From JANWXD01 sp035575135 (GTDB lineage: Bacteria; Acidobacteriota; Terriglobia; Bryobacterales; Bryobacteraceae), in contig DATLYE010000024.1 of assembly GCA_035575135.1 (NCBI GenBank), forward strand, positions 1 to 64,000: DNA of 64,000 nucleotides. The letters run 5' to 3'. The notes beneath the pieces were generated by a model. The model made no database searches and was not told the DNA's origin. It was given only the letters and a program-made list of their open reading frames with translations. The translations under genes were made by a program, and so were the position numbers. Positions 16,250 through 24,371 of the stretch are shown here, in pieces (the first letter of the stretch is position 1; the number at the start of each line of letters is the position of its first letter).

Positions 16250-18577
16250 ATGATCCGCCGCGTCGCTGTGCTCGGGGCCGGGACCATGGGTTCCCGGATC
16301 GCTGCCCATTTGGCCAATGCCGGAATCCCGTCGCTGCTGTTGGACGTCGTGATTCCGGGGGAACCGGACCGCAACGCCGCCGCGCGCCGGGGCATCGAGA
16401 ATGCGCTCAAACAGCGACCGGGAGCGTTTTTCACCGAAGCCCGTACCGCTCTGATCACCCCGGGCAACTTCGAAGACGATCTGGGGAAGGTCCGCGAGGC
16501 GGACTGGATCATTGAGGCCGTGATCGAGAACCTGGAGGTCAAGCGGGAGATCTGGAGCAAGGTGGAGGTCTGCCGGCGCCCGGACGCGATTCTCTCCACC
16601 AACACGAGCGGGATCCCCCTGGCCCGGATCTGCGAGGGGTTCCCCTCCGACTTCCGCCGCAATTTCCTGGGCACGCACTTTTTCAACCCGCCGCGCTATC
16701 TTCATCTGGTCGAAGTGATTCCGGGCCCGGAAACCGAGCCGGGAGTGCTTCATTTCATCGCCGATTTCTGCGACCGCCGTCTCGGCAAGGGCGTAGTCCT
16801 GTGCAAGGACACGCCGAATTTCATCGCCAATCGCATCGGCAGCTTCTTCGGGGCAACCGTGCAGAAGATCATGATCGAGGACGACTACACCATCGAAGAG
16901 GTGGACGCGCTCACGGGTCCTCTGATCGGGTTGCCTAACACTGCAAGCTTCCGCCTGCTCGATATCGTCGGCCTGGACGTGTGGGCGTTCGTCGCGCGCA
17001 ACCTGTACGAGCTGGTGCCTCACGATCCGTGGCGGGAGCGGCTGCTGCCTCCGGAGTTTGTGTCCCGGATGCTGGAGCGCGGCTGGCTGGGCGAAAAGAC
17101 CGGACAGGGCTTTTACAAACGCGTGGAGATGGGCGCCGGGCGCGAAATCCAGGTCATTGACTGGAAGACGCTCGAGTACCACCCGGTGCGCAAGCCCAGT
17201 TTCGAGACCGTGGAGGCGGCGCGCAATATCGAAGATCTGCCGGCGCGTTTGTGGTTTCTGGTGCGCAGCGCCGATCGCGCCGGCTCGTTCCTCTGGAAGC
17301 TGTTCCGGGACGTGCTTTTGTACGCCGCCGAGCGGGTTCCTGAGATCTCGGACCGCATCGTCGAGATTGACCGCGCCATGCGCTGGGGCTACGCCCACCG
17401 GCTTGGCCCGTTCGAGCTGTGGGATGCCCTGGGCTTTGAGGAGACCGCCGAGCGGATCCGCAACGAGGGACTCACGCTGCCGCCGCTGGTTGAAAAGATG
17501 CTCGCCGTCGGCGCCAAATCCTTTTACCGCGCCGCGGATGCTGAGGGCCGGCCGCGTACGGAGTACTTCGATCTCTGTGACGGATCCTACAAGCTCCTCG
17601 AAGATCGTCCCGGCGTGATTGAGCTTGCGGCCCTCAAGCGGGCCCGCGGCGTCATCCGAAAAAACGCCGGGGCTTCGCTCGTGGACCTGGGCGACGGCGT
17701 GCTGTGCCTGGAGTTCCACAGCAAGATGAACACCATCGGGGAGGATCAGATCGCTCTGATTCATGCCGGCCTCGAGGAGGCTGAACGCAACTTCCAGGCC
17801 ATGGTCATCGCCAATCAGGGCGAGCTGTTTAGCGCCGGCGCCAACCTGATGCTCATTCTGATGGCGGTCCAGGAGGGCGATTGGGAGGATCTGGATCTGG
17901 CGGTGCGCCGTTTCCAGCGAGCGAATCTGGCCCTCAAGTACAGCCCGAGGCCCGTGGTGGCCGCTCCCTTCGGGCGGACGCTCGGCGGGGGATGCGAGAT
18001 CGTGCTGCACTGCGCCCGCGCGCAGGCTTCCGCGGAGCTGTATATGGGACTTGTCGAGACGGGCGTGGGACTGATTCCGGCCGGTGGCGGATGCAAGGAA
18101 ATGCTCCTGCGGCTCGGCGACCCTCAAAAGGCCTTCGAGCTGATCGGCCTGGCCAAGGTGTCGGGCAGCGCCGAAGAAGCCCGCCAGCTCGGGTTCTTGC
18201 GCGAAGGCGACGGCGTGTCCATGAATCCCGACCGCCTTCTGGCCGACGCCAAGACTTTGGCTCTGGCGCTGGCCCCCGGCTACGCGCCGCCCGTTCCACA
18301 AAGGGAAATCCGCGTGGCGGGCGAAAGCGGCTATGCGGCGCTCAAACTCGGCGCCTGGATGGCGCATCAGGCGCACCAGATCAGCGAGTACGACCTTGTG
18401 ATCGCCGACAAGCTTGCGCTGGTCCTCAGCGGGGGGCGTTTGAGCGGCGCGCAAACTGTTTCCGAGCAGTACCTGCTCGACCTGGAACGCGAAGCCTTCC
18501 TGAGCCTGTGCGGGAATCCGAAGACGCAGGAGCGGATGCAGCATATGCTTAAGACGGGAAAGCCTCTGCGGAACTGA
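16250..18577 (+). CDS. 3-hydroxyacyl-CoA dehydrogenase/enoyl-CoA hydratase fusion (FadN-like)
   Basis: 775 residues combining two beta-oxidation activities. The dehydrogenase domain is N-terminal (Rossmann VAVLGAGTMGSRIA; LSTNTSGIPL; the HFFNPPRYLHLVEV motif with the catalytic His; C-terminal dehydrogenase repeats to about 440). A crotonase domain follows (about 470-660: GELFSAGANL, FGRTLGGGCEI, GLVETGVGLIPAGGGCKEML). This order is that of FadN-type proteins and the reverse of FadB. It heads a three-gene run with thiolase (8-nt gap) and acyl-CoA dehydrogenase (12-nt gap). Confidence 0.93.
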   Translation: MIRRVAVLGAGTMGSRIAAHLANAGIPSLLLDVVIPGEPDRNAAARRGIENALKQRPGAFFTEARTALITPGNFEDDLGKVREADWIIEAVIENLEVKREIWSKVEVCRRPDAILSTNTSGIPLARICEGFPSDFRRNFLGTHFFNPPRYLHLVEVIPGPETEPGVLHFIADFCDRRLGKGVVLCKDTPNFIANRIGSFFGATVQKIMIEDDYTIEEVDALTGPLIGLPNTASFRLLDIVGLDVWAFVARNLYELVPHDPWRERLLPPEFVSRMLERGWLGEKTGQGFYKRVEMGAGREIQVIDWKTLEYHPVRKPSFETVEAARNIEDLPARLWFLVRSADRAGSFLWKLFRDVLLYAAERVPEISDRIVEIDRAMRWGYAHRLGPFELWDALGFEETAERIRNEGLTLPPLVEKMLAVGAKSFYRAADAEGRPRTEYFDLCDGSYKLLEDRPGVIELAALKRARGVIRKNAGASLVDLGDGVLCLEFHSKMNTIGEDQIALIHAGLEEAERNFQAMVIANQGELFSAGANLMLILMAVQEGDWEDLDLAVRRFQRANLALKYSPRPVVAAPFGRTLGGGCEIVLHCARAQASAELYMGLVETGVGLIPAGGGCKEMLLRLGDPQKAFELIGLAKVSGSAEEARQLGFLREGDGVSMNPDRLLADAKTLALALAPGYAPPVPQREIRVAGESGYAALKLGAWMAHQAHQISEYDLVIADKLALVLSGGRLSGAQTVSEQYLLDLEREAFLSLCGNPKTQERMQHMLKTGKPLRN

Positions 18578-18585
18578 GAAACGCC

Positions 18586-19761
18586 ATGCAGGAAGCCGTG
18601 ATCGTGGACTGTCTGCGGACTGCGGTGGGCAAAGCGCCGCGCGGTTCGCTGCGCTACAGCCGCCCCGACGATATGGCGGCGGCGGTGGTACGAGCGCTGC
18701 TGGAGCGCTACCCTCAGGTCCCTCGTGACGAGGTGGACGACGTGATTCTGGGGTGCGCCTTCCCGGAGGCGGAGTCCGGCATGAACATGGCCCGGAACGT
18801 GGCGCTGCTTGCCGGGCTGCCCGACTTGGTTCCGGGGATGACCATCAACCGGTTTTGCGCTTCCGGGCTCCAGGCCATTGCCCTGGCCGCGGAGCGGATT
18901 CGCGCCGGCGCCGCCCAGATCATCATCGCCGGAGGCAGCGAATCCATGAGCCTGCTTCCGCGCGCGGGGCATCACTTTTCTCCGAATCCGTGGCTGGTGG
19001 ATCACCGGCCCGAGGTCTACCTGGCGATGGGACTGACGGCCGAGCGGCTCCAGCGAAAGTACGGCATCTCCCGGGAAGAGCAGGATGCGTTTGCGCTGCG
19101 CAGCCACCGGAACGCGCTGCGTGCGCAGGCCGAAGGCAAGTTCGACGACGAGATTGTGCCGTTCGAGGTGCGCGTGACCACGCTCGATGACGGCCGCCCG
19201 AAAACCGTGACTACGGTGTTTCGCAAAGACGAAGGGCCCCGCGCGGACACTTCTCTGGAAGCTCTCGCCAAGCTCAAGCCCGTCTTCGATGTTCAAGGTA
19301 CGGTGACCGCCGGGAACTCTTCCCAGACGAGCGACGGCGCTGCCGCCGCCCTGGTCATGTCGGAGCGGAAGGCGCGGGAACTGGGGCTCCGGGCGCGGGC
19401 GCGCTTCGTCTGTTATGCCGCCGGAGGCGTGCCGCCGGAGATCATGGGCATCGGTCCCGTGGTGGCCATTCCGAAGGCACTCGCCATGGCGGGACTCAAA
19501 CTGGACGACATCGGCCTGATCGAGCTCAACGAAGCCTTCGCCGTGCAGGCTCTGGCCGTGATCCGCCTTGCGGGGCTCGATGTGGAGCGCGTCAATGTCA
19601 ACGGCGGCGCGATCGCGCTGGGCCATCCGCTGGGCTGCACGGGCGCCAAGCTCACCGCTACGCTACTGCGGGAAATGGAACGGCGCCGGGTCCGTTACGG
19701 CATGGTCACCATGTGCGTGGGCGGAGGGCAGGGCGCTGCCGGCATCTTCGAGCGGCTCTGA
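18586..19761 (+). CDS. fadA: Acetyl-CoA C-acyltransferase (3-ketoacyl-CoA thiolase)
   Basis: Cleaves 3-ketoacyl-CoA with CoA to give acetyl-CoA in the last step of beta-oxidation. 391 residues, the normal thiolase length. The nucleophilic cysteine is C91 in NRFCASGLQAIA; the general-base histidine is H347 in GHPLGCTGAK; the second catalytic cysteine is C377 in MCVGGGQGAAG. Second gene of the fad operon. The symbol is by function; fadI-type naming would be equally defensible. Confidence 0.94.
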   Translation: MQEAVIVDCLRTAVGKAPRGSLRYSRPDDMAAAVVRALLERYPQVPRDEVDDVILGCAFPEAESGMNMARNVALLAGLPDLVPGMTINRFCASGLQAIALAAERIRAGAAQIIIAGGSESMSLLPRAGHHFSPNPWLVDHRPEVYLAMGLTAERLQRKYGISREEQDAFALRSHRNALRAQAEGKFDDEIVPFEVRVTTLDDGRPKTVTTVFRKDEGPRADTSLEALAKLKPVFDVQGTVTAGNSSQTSDGAAAALVMSERKARELGLRARARFVCYAAGGVPPEIMGIGPVVAIPKALAMAGLKLDDIGLIELNEAFAVQALAVIRLAGLDVERVNVNGGAIALGHPLGCTGAKLTATLLREMERRRVRYGMVTMCVGGGQGAAGIFERL

Positions 19762-19773
19762 AAGGGGGTACCT

Positions 19774-21558
19774 ATGGCTGCGACGGCTCTTCCTCTGGCG
19801 AAGACCCGGGGCGGGGCGTTCCTGATCGAAGCGCGGTCGCCTGAGGAGATCTTCACGCCGGAGGACTTTAGCGAGGAACATCTGGCCATCGCGCGCACCA
19901 CCGACGAATTCTGGGAGCGCGAGGTGGCGCCCCGGCTCGAAGCCCTCCAGCACCAGGAGCCGGGCGTCGGTCCGGAGCTGTTGCGGAAATCCGCCGAGCT
20001 CGGGCTCACCGCCGTGACCGTGCCGGAACGCTACGGCGGCATGGAGATGGATTTGATCTCTGCCATGATCGTGGCCGAGCACCTGGCGCGGGACGGTTCC
20101 TACGCTGCCTGGCACGGCGCACACAGCGGGATCGGCACCCTGCCGGTTTTGCTTTTCGGCACCGAGGAGCAAAAACAGAAGTACCTGCCCCGGCTGGCGC
20201 GCGCCGAGATGATCGGCGCGTACTGCCTGACGGAGCCCCATGCCGGCTCGGACGCTCTGGCGGTGAAGACCCGCGCGGAGTTGAGTCCGAACGGCTCCCA
20301 TTACGTGCTCAACGGCCAGAAGATGTGGATCACCAACGGCGGCGCGGCCGATCTGTTCACCGTGTTTGCCAAAGTGGACGGCGAGAAGTTCACCGCGTTC
20401 CTGGTGGAGCGGGCCTTCGGCGGGGTCACTTCCGGCGCCGAAGAGAAGAAGATGGGAATTAAGGGCAGCTCGACCACGGCGCTGTACCTGGATCACGTGC
20501 CCGTGCCTGCGGGCAATGTTCTGGGCGAGATCGGCCGCGGGCACATCATCGCCTTCAACATCCTGAACCTGGGGCGGCTGAAGCTCGGACCCTTTGCCGT
20601 GGGTGGCGCCAAGGAGGTGCTGGCTGCTTCGCTGCGCTATTCCCGGGAGCGGAAGGCGTTCGGCAAGTCCATCTGCGAGTTCGGGCTGATCCGCCACAAG
20701 CTGGCGGAGATGGCGGTACGGATTTTCGCCGCCGAAACGATGAGTTACCGCGTGGCGGGCATGATCGAGGCGCAACTGGCGGGATTCTCCTGGGAACAGC
20801 CGGACGCTGCGCAAGTGATGATGAAGGCGGTCGAGGAGTTTGCTCCGGAGTGCTCGTATGTGAAGATCTTCGCCTCCGAGATGCTCGACTACGTGGCCGA
20901 TGAAGGTGTACAGATCCACGGAGGCTACGGCTATCACCAGGATTACCTGGTGGAGCGTGCCTATCGCGATGCGCGCATCAACCGCATCTTCGAAGGCACA
21001 AACGAAATCAACCGGTTGCTGGCGACCGGCATGTTGCTCAAGCGGGCACAGCGCGGTCAGTTGCCGCTCGCCGAGGCGGTGCGGAAGCTTCAGGCGGAAT
21101 TGCTCAATCCGCCCGCGCCTTCCGAGAGCCGCGGCGAACCTCTGGAAGAGGAAGGCCGTCTGGCGGCGAACGTGAAAAAGATGGCGCTGCTGGTCATGGG
21201 CGCCGCCTGGCAGCGCTACCTGGACCGGCTGGAAGAGCAGCAGGAAGTGCTTGCGGCGATCACGGATATCTCGATGCAGGCCTTCGCCCTCGAGTCGGTA
21301 TGGCTGCGGGCGCGCAAACTGCTTGCCCGGGGACGCGGCGAGCACGCCGCGGACATGTGCGCGGTCTTCGCGCGAGAGGCGATGGAGCAGGCCGACGCTG
21401 CGGCGCGGACGGCTCTGGCGGCGTGCGCCGAAGGGGATTCGCTGCGGGTGGCCCTGGCGGCCCTGCGGCGGCTGAGCCGCGCCGAGCCGGTCAATCTGGT
21501 GGAACTGCGGCGGCGGATCGCCCTACGTTTGCTCGATGCCGGACGTTACTTCGTCTGA
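19774..21558 (+). CDS. Acyl-CoA dehydrogenase with C-terminal extension (FadE-type)
   Basis: 594 residues, the long acyl-CoA dehydrogenase class. FAD/substrate motifs: YCLTEPHAGSDA (about 150), MWITNGGAADLF (about 185), GIKGSSTTALYLDHV, then the helical C-terminal domain with IHGGYGYHQDY and the ARINRIFEGTNEINR motif (about 405-420). About 160 extra residues follow, as in long-chain/VLCAD-like bacterial enzymes. Catalyses the first, FAD-dependent step of beta-oxidation. Its 3' end overlaps the next gene by 23 nt. Confidence 0.93.
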   Translation: MAATALPLAKTRGGAFLIEARSPEEIFTPEDFSEEHLAIARTTDEFWEREVAPRLEALQHQEPGVGPELLRKSAELGLTAVTVPERYGGMEMDLISAMIVAEHLARDGSYAAWHGAHSGIGTLPVLLFGTEEQKQKYLPRLARAEMIGAYCLTEPHAGSDALAVKTRAELSPNGSHYVLNGQKMWITNGGAADLFTVFAKVDGEKFTAFLVERAFGGVTSGAEEKKMGIKGSSTTALYLDHVPVPAGNVLGEIGRGHIIAFNILNLGRLKLGPFAVGGAKEVLAASLRYSRERKAFGKSICEFGLIRHKLAEMAVRIFAAETMSYRVAGMIEAQLAGFSWEQPDAAQVMMKAVEEFAPECSYVKIFASEMLDYVADEGVQIHGGYGYHQDYLVERAYRDARINRIFEGTNEINRLLATGMLLKRAQRGQLPLAEAVRKLQAELLNPPAPSESRGEPLEEEGRLAANVKKMALLVMGAAWQRYLDRLEEQQEVLAAITDISMQAFALESVWLRARKLLARGRGEHAADMCAVFAREAMEQADAAARTALAACAEGDSLRVALAALRRLSRAEPVNLVELRRRIALRLLDAGRYFV

Positions 21559-22003
21559 CGCGCGCCCCCGGATCGTGGTCCTGGTGGGCCTTCCGGGTTC
21601 GGGCAAGTCCACTTACCTCGAGCGGCAGGGAGTAACGGCGCTCTCTTCGGACGCGGTGCGAGTGTTGCTGGCCGATGACCCCACCGACCAGACCATTCAC
21701 CGCCGCGTCTTTGCCGTTTTGCGGTACTTACTGCGGCACCGCCTCGAGATCGGACGGCCGGTGACGTATGTGGACGCCACGCACTTGACACCCTGGGAAA
21801 GGCGCCCCTACATCCGGCTCGGCCAGCTCTACGGTTGCGCCGTCGAGGCCCTCTTCTTTGATGTCCCTGTCGAGGTGTGCCGCGAGCGCAACCGGCGCCG
21901 CGATCGGGTCGTGCCCGACGAGGCGCTGGACCGCATGGCGGCCAAGCTGGTGCCGCCGAGCGTCGAAGAAGGCTTCGCGAAAGTGACGGTCATCCGGGAG
22001 TAA
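21536..22003 (+). CDS. Small P-loop kinase (AAA_33 / PNKP-like)
   Basis: 155 residues with the Walker A motif GLPGSGKST near residue 17, LSSDAVR, and VDATHLTPWERRPY, the pattern of AAA_33 ATP-binding proteins related to polynucleotide kinase and zeta-type kinases. A short lid (CRERNRRRDRVVPDEALDRM) supplies arginines. It probably phosphorylates a nucleic acid or small metabolite; the substrate cannot be told from the sequence. It overlaps the end of the acyl-CoA dehydrogenase gene, suggesting translation from the same transcript. Confidence 0.82.
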   Translation: MPDVTSSDARPRIVVLVGLPGSGKSTYLERQGVTALSSDAVRVLLADDPTDQTIHRRVFAVLRYLLRHRLEIGRPVTYVDATHLTPWERRPYIRLGQLYGCAVEALFFDVPVEVCRERNRRRDRVVPDEALDRMAAKLVPPSVEEGFAKVTVIRE

Positions 22004-22013
22004 AGGCGCGTCT

Positions 22014-22023
22014 TTGCTAGAAT
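22014..22023 (+). promoter_or_regulatory. Extended -10 promoter element
   Basis: TGCTAGAAT (an extended -10 with a TG one base upstream) lies about 38 nt before the TTG start of the 47-aa protein. No convincing -35 hexamer is seen, which is acceptable for an extended -10 promoter. Confidence 0.35.
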
Positions 22024-22060
22024 TGAGTTCGGTATCCCTTCTCTTCAGGAGTAAGCAAAC

Positions 22061-22204
22061 TTGACGCCGGAAACGACAGAGGACAAGACCTATCGAGCTG
22101 AGTATCACGGGAGCGGAACGTTTATCATTCACAAGCCCAAACGGAACCGCAGGAAGCTCCGCCAGTCCCGATTGAAGAACCCCCAGCGCGGCGCCCGCAA
22201 GTAG
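22061..22204 (+). CDS. Small basic protein (47 aa, TTG start)
   Basis: Unrecognised. The frame opens with TTG at 22061 behind AGGAG (about 8 nt) and encodes 47 residues. The first half reads TPETTEDKTYRAEYHGSGTF; the second half is very basic (HKPKRNRRKLRQSR...NPQRGARK). It fills the gap between the kinase and glucarate dehydratase genes and has its own -10 element, so a real small protein, perhaps nucleic acid- or ribosome-associated, is plausible. There is no homology evidence. Confidence 0.5.
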   Translation: MTPETTEDKTYRAEYHGSGTFIIHKPKRNRRKLRQSRLKNPQRGARK

Positions 22205-22217
22205 CGCCGCCTCCGCG

Positions 22218-23537
22218 ATGCGCATCGCCGATTTCCGCCTCTACCCGATCGCGATCGCGGACCCGCCTTTGCGCAGCTCCTACGGCCTGCACGCGCCTTA
22301 CGCCCTGCGGACGATCGTGGTTCTCCGGTCCACCGACGGACTCGAGGGTATCAGCGAAACCTACGGCGGCGAAGGGCCGCTGGCGTCGCTGGAGGCGCTG
22401 CGAGACCGGGTTGTGGGCTGCGATCCCTTCCAGCTCGTGCGGCTGTGGCTGGAGCTGTCGGCGGAGGCTGCCGCCGAGCGTGCCGCAGTGCCCGGCGGCC
22501 GGACACAAACCTGGCTGGTCCCCGGCGAGAATCGTCTCGACCGCCACGCCCGGAGCTTCGCTGCCATCGAAATGGCCTGCCTGGATCTGATCGGCAAGGC
22601 GCTGGGCAGACCGGTTTGCGACCTGCTGGGCGGGCGCGCCCGGTCCTCGGTGCCCTTTTCGGCCTACCTGTTTTACAAGCACGCGGGCGGAGGCGGAGAG
22701 GGCGCGGACCGCCGCGAAGATGACTACGGTGAGGTGCTGGATCCCCGGACGATGGTCCGCGAGGCGCGCCAGATGGTGGCGCGGTACGGTTTTCGTGAGA
22801 TCAAGCTGAAGGGCGGCGTGCTCGAACCGGATGAGGAGATCGCCACGATGCGCGCCTTGCGCGAGGAGTTCGGCCCGGCCGTGCCCTTGCGGATCGATCC
22901 CAACTGCGCCTGGTCGGTCGAGACCTCGGTGCGCGTGGGAAAGGCGCTTCGCGAGGAACTGAGCGGGGGCGGTTATCTGGAGGATCCGACGGCGACGCTC
23001 GGGGGCATGGCGGAAGTGCGGCGGCGCCTGGTCGCGGCGGACGTGCCGACTCCTCTGGCGAGCAACGTGGCCGTGACCTGTTTTGAACACGTGGCCGAGG
23101 CGCACCGCCTGGATGCGGTGCAGATCGTGCTGTCGGACCCGCACTACTGGGGCGGCATCCGGCACGTGCAGCATCTCTCCTATCTCTGCCACGCCCTCGG
23201 CATGGGCGTCTCGATGCATTCGAACAGCCATTTGGGGGTGAGCCTGATGGCGATGGCTCACGCCGCGGCCGCATCTCCGCATCTGACCTACGCCTGCGAC
23301 ACCCACTATCCGTGGCAACACGCCGAGGACGAAGTGGTTCAGGGCGGGCGCATCCCCATCATCAACGGTGAGGTGGCGATTCCGGACAGGCCGGGTCTGG
23401 GCGTGGAGCTGGATTACGATCAGGTGGCCCGCGGCGTCGAGCGCTTCCGCAAGATCCCCTACCGCAAACGAGACGACGAGGCCGAGATGCAGCGGCGCGT
23501 GGATCCGGGCTGGCGCCGCATTCTACCGCGCTGGTAG
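22218..23537 (+). CDS. gudD: Glucarate dehydratase (enolase superfamily)
   Basis: Dehydrates D-glucarate (and often L-idarate) to 5-keto-4-deoxyglucarate. 439 residues, the expected length. Signatures: SSYGLHAPYALRTIV at the N-terminal capping domain, the KxK pair in EIKLKGGVLEPDEE (about 196), metal ligands in RIDPNCAW (about 235), YLEDPT and the SNVAVT region, and the catalytic His in GMGVSMHSNSHLGVSLMAM (about 340). No glucarate transporter or aldolase gene is adjacent. Confidence 0.93.
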   Translation: MRIADFRLYPIAIADPPLRSSYGLHAPYALRTIVVLRSTDGLEGISETYGGEGPLASLEALRDRVVGCDPFQLVRLWLELSAEAAAERAAVPGGRTQTWLVPGENRLDRHARSFAAIEMACLDLIGKALGRPVCDLLGGRARSSVPFSAYLFYKHAGGGGEGADRREDDYGEVLDPRTMVREARQMVARYGFREIKLKGGVLEPDEEIATMRALREEFGPAVPLRIDPNCAWSVETSVRVGKALREELSGGGYLEDPTATLGGMAEVRRRLVAADVPTPLASNVAVTCFEHVAEAHRLDAVQIVLSDPHYWGGIRHVQHLSYLCHALGMGVSMHSNSHLGVSLMAMAHAAAASPHLTYACDTHYPWQHAEDEVVQGGRIPIINGEVAIPDRPGLGVELDYDQVARGVERFRKIPYRKRDDEAEMQRRVDPGWRRILPRW

Positions 23538-23540
23538 AAG

Positions 23541-23655
23541 AGGGAATCCGGCTGCGTCAGTGCAGATAGCTCCGCTTGGGAGCTGGCGGGATGGTCCGGC
23601 AGGTTTGAAAACGAGGTGTATCGCGCAGGTTGAATCAGGCTGGGCCGGATTCCCT
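23541..23655. other. Structured intergenic element bounded by a 12-bp inverted repeat
   Basis: AGGGAATCCGGC (23541-23552) is the exact reverse complement of GCCGGATTCCCT (23644-23655). Between them is a second hairpin, AGCTCC-gcttg-GGAGCT, and two near-repeats (CAGGTTTGAAAAC and CAGGTTGAATCAGG). The element begins 4 nt after the gudD stop. The arrangement would fold as a closing 12-bp stem with internal hairpins and could be a small RNA, a gudD 3'-UTR structure or a miniature mobile element. No known RNA family was recognised. Confidence 0.4.
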
Positions 23656-23827
23656 GATCCGCCTCAAGGATAAAGGGCCGGCGGGAACAGCCCGGATCGT
23701 TGGTCCCGCTACCGGTTGAAAAATAAGCAGAAAAATCAACGCGGACGGCTGTCACCGGCACTTTTTCAGGCGGCCGTCACAGGGCTTGCGGCAACAGGCC
23801 CGCCCGTGGAGGGATACAATCGGAGCT

Positions 23828-24343
23828 ATGGCTTCATCCCAGGCGCCGGAACGCAGCGAGCCGCATCTCAGATTGCTGGTCCGGCTGCGGGACCAAGCCC
23901 TGGACGTGCGGCGTCTGGCCACGGGCCTTCCCGAGGAGATGCTCGCGCGGCGGCTGACCCCGAGTCAGTGGTCGCTCAAGGAGCTCGTCTGCCACCTCCA
24001 TCGGGTCCAACAAGTGTTCGAGGGGCGCATCGAGGCGATGCTGGCCGAAGATGAACCGGAGATCGAGCCGTACGAGCCGGACGAAGATCGCGAATTTGCT
24101 CCTCTGGCGGCGCGGCCGACGGCGCATGCGTTGGGGCAGTTCCTGCTCGGGCGGGAACGCCTGCTCGGCCGGCTGCGGCAGCTGGCTCCGCCGCAGTGGC
24201 AGCGCAAGGGGCGCCATCCGGAATTTCCCCGTTACGACGTTGCGTTTCAGGTCGAATACATGACCTATCACGAGGCGCATCACATCTACCAGATGTTGCA
24301 GCGGCGTGCGCTGCTCGAGTCCGGGGCGGGCGAGGAGCTCTGA
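23828..24343 (+). CDS. DinB-like four-helix protein
   Basis: 171 residues from the ATG at 23828. DinB/DUF664-type four-helix bundle: LTPSQWSLKELVCHLHRVQQVFEGRI with the first metal-site His, and the C-terminal DVAFQVEYMTYHEAHHIYQM, whose HExxH-like spacing supplies the other histidines. In this superfamily the triad binds a divalent metal; some members are bacillithiol- or mycothiol-dependent transferases, others unknown. A TACAAT -10 hexamer ends 7 nt before the ATG, so the transcript may be leaderless. Confidence 0.82.
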   Translation: MASSQAPERSEPHLRLLVRLRDQALDVRRLATGLPEEMLARRLTPSQWSLKELVCHLHRVQQVFEGRIEAMLAEDEPEIEPYEPDEDREFAPLAARPTAHALGQFLLGRERLLGRLRQLAPPQWQRKGRHPEFPRYDVAFQVEYMTYHEAHHIYQMLQRRALLESGAGEEL

Positions 24344-24371
24344 GACGCTCCAGCCTGTGCGGGTCTGCCGT

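Noticed and set aside
16199..18544. Long open frame (781 codons) antisense to the FadN-like gene
   Set aside because: Shadow of third-codon GC bias; His/Gln/Arg-rich translation without any family motif, while the plus strand has a complete, motif-rich enzyme.
19663..21345. Long open frame (560 codons) antisense to the acyl-CoA dehydrogenase
   Set aside because: No motifs and His/Gln/Arg-rich composition; fully covered by the motif-rich dehydrogenase gene.
23541..23655. Structured element as a tRNA-Sec or SRP RNA
   Set aside because: The length is roughly right, but there is no UCA anticodon arm, no GGUUCGAAUCC T-arm and no SRP GGAAG apical motif; the continuous 12-bp stem also does not match a tRNA.
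23459..23761. Possible 100-aa minus-strand gene after gudD
   Set aside because: Low-complexity Ser/Arg-rich translation that crosses the gudD end and the inverted-repeat element; no ribosome site or family resemblance.
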